The position numbers and the translations under genes were made by a program. Positions 62,461-64,000 of a stretch of DNA of 64,000 bases are shown here, in pieces. Position 1 is the stretch's first letter. Every line of letters starts with the position of its first letter. Below the pieces are notes generated by a model. That model saw only the letters and a list, made by a program, of their open reading frames with translations. It was not told the origin of the DNA and searched no databases. The stretch comes from RYN-133 sp963785425 (GTDB lineage: Bacteria; Actinomycetota; Actinomycetes; Mycobacteriales; Jatrophihabitantaceae): assembly GCA_963785425.1 (NCBI GenBank), contig CAWAVG010000001.1, positions 620,001-684,000 of the forward strand. Direction: 5' to 3'.

Positions 62461-63615
62461 TCAGGCCAGCGCCTGAGCGAGGTCGGCGAGCAGATCCTCG
62501 ATGTCCTCGATGCCGACCGACAGTCGCACGAGGTCGTTCGGCACCTCGAGCGGCGAGCCGGCGACGCTCGCGTGCGTCATCCGTCCGGGGTGCTCGATCA
62601 GCGACTCGACGCCGCCGAGCGACTCGCCCAGCGTGAACACCTCGACGAGCCCGCACACCTTCAAGGCAGTCTCTTCGCCGCCGCGCAGGCGGAAGGACAC
62701 CATCCCGCCGAAGTCACGCATCTGCCGTGCGGCGACGTCGTGCCCCGGATGTCCGGACAGGCCGGGGTACAGCACGTCGGACACCGCGGGATGATCGACG
62801 AGCATCTCGACGACCCGGGCAGCGTTGGCGCAGTGCCGGTCCATCCGCACGCCGAGCGTCTTGACACCGCGCAGCACGAGCCAGGCGTCGAACGGGCCCG
62901 CGACAGCGCCCATCGCGTTCTGGTGGAACGCGAGCTCCTCACCCAGCCCGGCGTCGGCCGCGATCAACGCACCACCGACGACATCGGAGTGCCCACCGAG
63001 GTACTTCGTGGTCGAGTGCACCACGGCATCCGCGCCGAGCGTGATCGGCTGTTGCAGATAGGGCGTTGCGAAGGTGTTGTCGACGATCAGGCGCGCGTCG
63101 TTGTCGTGCGCGATGTCGGCGAGCGCCGCGATGTCGGCGATGCCGAGCAGCGGGTTCGTCGGCGTCTCGCACCAGATCACCTTCGTCGCCGGCCGTACCG
63201 CCGCGCGGACAGCGTCGAGATCGCCGAGAGGCACCGGCGTGTACTCCACACCCCAGTTCGCGAACACTCGCGCGACGAGACGGAACGTGCCGCCGTACGC
63301 GTCGCCCGGAAGGATCACGTGGTCGCCCGGGCGGCACACCGTCCGCAAGAACGCGTCCTCGGCCGCCAGACCGCTCGCGAACGCCAGGCCGCGCGCGCCG
63401 CCCTCGAGTGCGGCGAGGGCTTCCTCGAGCGCCGTGCGGGTGGGATTGGCGCTGCGGCTGTACTCGTAGCCACTGCGCAGCCCGCCGACGCCGTCCTGCT
63501 TGTACGTCGAGGTCTGATAGATCGGGACGGTGACCGAACCGGTGAGCGGGTCGGGATCCTGGCCCGCGTGAATGGCCCGTGTGCTGAACCCCCGGTCAGG
63601 ATGTTGCGACGACAT
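62461..63615 (-). CDS. metB: Cystathionine gamma-synthase
   Basis: A 384-residue PLP enzyme of the Cys/Met metabolism family: TRAIHAGQDPDPLTGSVTVP, YSRSANPTRTALEEALAALE, WCETPTNPLLGIADI and PLP Lys in VVHSTTKYLGGHSDVVGG. It joins O-succinyl- or O-acetyl-homoserine with cysteine. MetB and cystathionine gamma-lyase are hard to separate by sequence; the genomic counterpart is Rv1079 (metB). ATG 63615; only 19 bases separate it from the divergent lipoprotein gene. Confidence 0.93.
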   Translation of the reverse strand: MSSQHPDRGFSTRAIHAGQDPDPLTGSVTVPIYQTSTYKQDGVGGLRSGYEYSRSANPTRTALEEALAALEGGARGLAFASGLAAEDAFLRTVCRPGDHVILPGDAYGGTFRLVARVFANWGVEYTPVPLGDLDAVRAAVRPATKVIWCETPTNPLLGIADIAALADIAHDNDARLIVDNTFATPYLQQPITLGADAVVHSTTKYLGGHSDVVGGALIAADAGLGEELAFHQNAMGAVAGPFDAWLVLRGVKTLGVRMDRHCANAARVVEMLVDHPAVSDVLYPGLSGHPGHDVAARQMRDFGGMVSFRLRGGEETALKVCGLVEVFTLGESLGGVESLIEHPGRMTHASVAGSPLEVPNDLVRLSVGIEDIEDLLADLAQALA

Positions 63616-63634
63616 GGATGAGACGCTACCCAGC

Positions 63635-64000
63635 GTGCCGATAGCCCGTGCCCTCGCCTGCGTCGTGCTCTCGGCGGGACTGAGCGCCGCGTGCTCGGCG
63701 AGCAGCGCGGCCCACGACCCGACGACATCGCGGACCCATACGGCCACCGCCCCGGCATCGTCGACGGCTGCACCGTCCAAGACACCGGCCAAGACCAGAT
63801 CGGCCACCCCGCCGCCGCCGAGCCCGGCCCAGGTGCGGAAGAAGGCCCTCGCGGCGGTCCGGACGCTCGAAGCGAAGCAACCAAGGGGCGCGATCTCGGT
63901 CGCCGCCGTGAACCTGAAGACGGGCAAACGTTTCGTCGCGGGGCGCGCCGGCGGGATGTGGACGGCCAGCGCCTACAAGCTGTTCGTGGTCGAGGCACTG
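63635..64000 (+). CDS. Serine hydrolase lipoprotein (beta-lactamase/PBP-like), truncated by window end
   Basis: An open frame of 122 codons to the window edge. Signal peptide and lipobox (ACVVLSAGLSAACSAS), a Thr/Ser/Pro/Ala-rich linker (TAPASSTAAPSKTPAKT) and the start of a catalytic domain with SAYK, the SxxK nucleophile motif of serine beta-lactamase-like enzymes (MWTASAYKLFVVEAL). Probably a cell-surface penicillin-recognising hydrolase. GTG 63635 is the likely start; no further family detail is visible. Confidence 0.78.
   Translation, partial: MPIARALACVVLSAGLSAACSASSAAHDPTTSRTHTATAPASSTAAPSKTPAKTRSATPPPPSPAQVRKKALAAVRTLEAKQPRGAISVAAVNLKTGKRFVAGRAGGMWTASAYKLFVVEAL

Noticed and set aside
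61177..63621. 814-codon plus-strand frame
   Set aside because: Crosses acuC and metB on the opposite strand; composition and lack of motifs mark it as a shadow.
1..64000. tRNA, rRNA, phage, secretion or defence system
   Set aside because: No tRNA-like cloverleaf, integrase, capsid, nuclease-helicase or toxin cluster was recognised. The MoxR/VWA pair was considered as a possible defence module, but matches the housekeeping Rv0958/Rv0959 type.

Overview
The window is 64 kb of very GC-rich DNA from an actinobacterium. Evidence for this is a mycothiol S-conjugate amidase, a SigE-family sigma factor, an actinobacterial Cys-Ser-Gly histidine ammonia-lyase, heavy GTG start use and many GTGA/ATGA stop-start overlaps. 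Jatrophihabitans/Nakamurella/Frankia-like soil lineages are plausible, but the species cannot be named. No rRNA, tRNA, CRISPR, prophage or intact insertion sequence was seen.

Layout. 1-8.7 kb: truncated PAS histidine kinase, PhoH2, rhodanese, cis-isoprenyl diphosphate synthase, TrhA, a possible ribbon-helix-helix protein, YyaL, cold shock protein. 9-12.8 kb: fatty acid desaturase, a small HTH gene, an arsR-aquaporin-arsC operon, a secreted protein. 12.9-21 kb: complete histidine utilisation operon (hutH-hutU-M20 amidohydrolase-hutF-hutI-YjbR) with a divergent IclR regulator. 21-27 kb: an L-fucose-type oxidative pathway under a GntR/FCD regulator, visibly damaged: an ABC permease remnant and a lactonase/aldo-keto reductase chimera. 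27-30.5 kb: PadR-controlled ABC exporter. 31.5-36.1 kb: three proline-peptide peptidases. 36-44.6 kb: ArfB, an HNH pseudogene, an AlkZ-like protein, a WYL regulator, mca, greA and a MoxR-type ATPase. 44.6-53.3 kb: a glucan/chito-oligosaccharide locus (kinase, GH4, ABC importer, ROK repressor, GH9) in which nearly every gene is frameshifted. 53.7-64 kb: VWA protein, SET-like protein, pheA, SigE-family sigma factor and its partner, a GNAT-acyl-CoA-synthetase acetyltransferase paired with an AcuC deacetylase, metB, and the start of a serine-hydrolase lipoprotein.

How it fits together. Eight genes (metB, greA, mca, a small membrane gene, yyaL, trhA, uppS, phoH2) keep the order and relative orientation of the Mycobacterium tuberculosis Rv1079-Rv1095 neighbourhood. 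Here they are separated by about 32 kb and 20 kb of catabolic islands. The MoxR ATPase (43.2 kb) and its usual VWA neighbour (53.7 kb) are likewise separated by the frameshifted sugar locus. The accessory theme is use of plant or soil organic matter (histidine, deoxy sugars, beta-glucans, proline peptides), with two of these modules damaged.

Sequence quality caveat. About two dozen single-base frameshifts interrupt otherwise well-conserved genes between 29 and 56 kb. Either this is decay or the assembly has local indel errors. The two deletion-type lesions (25.38 kb and 37.08 kb) cannot be explained by one-base errors.
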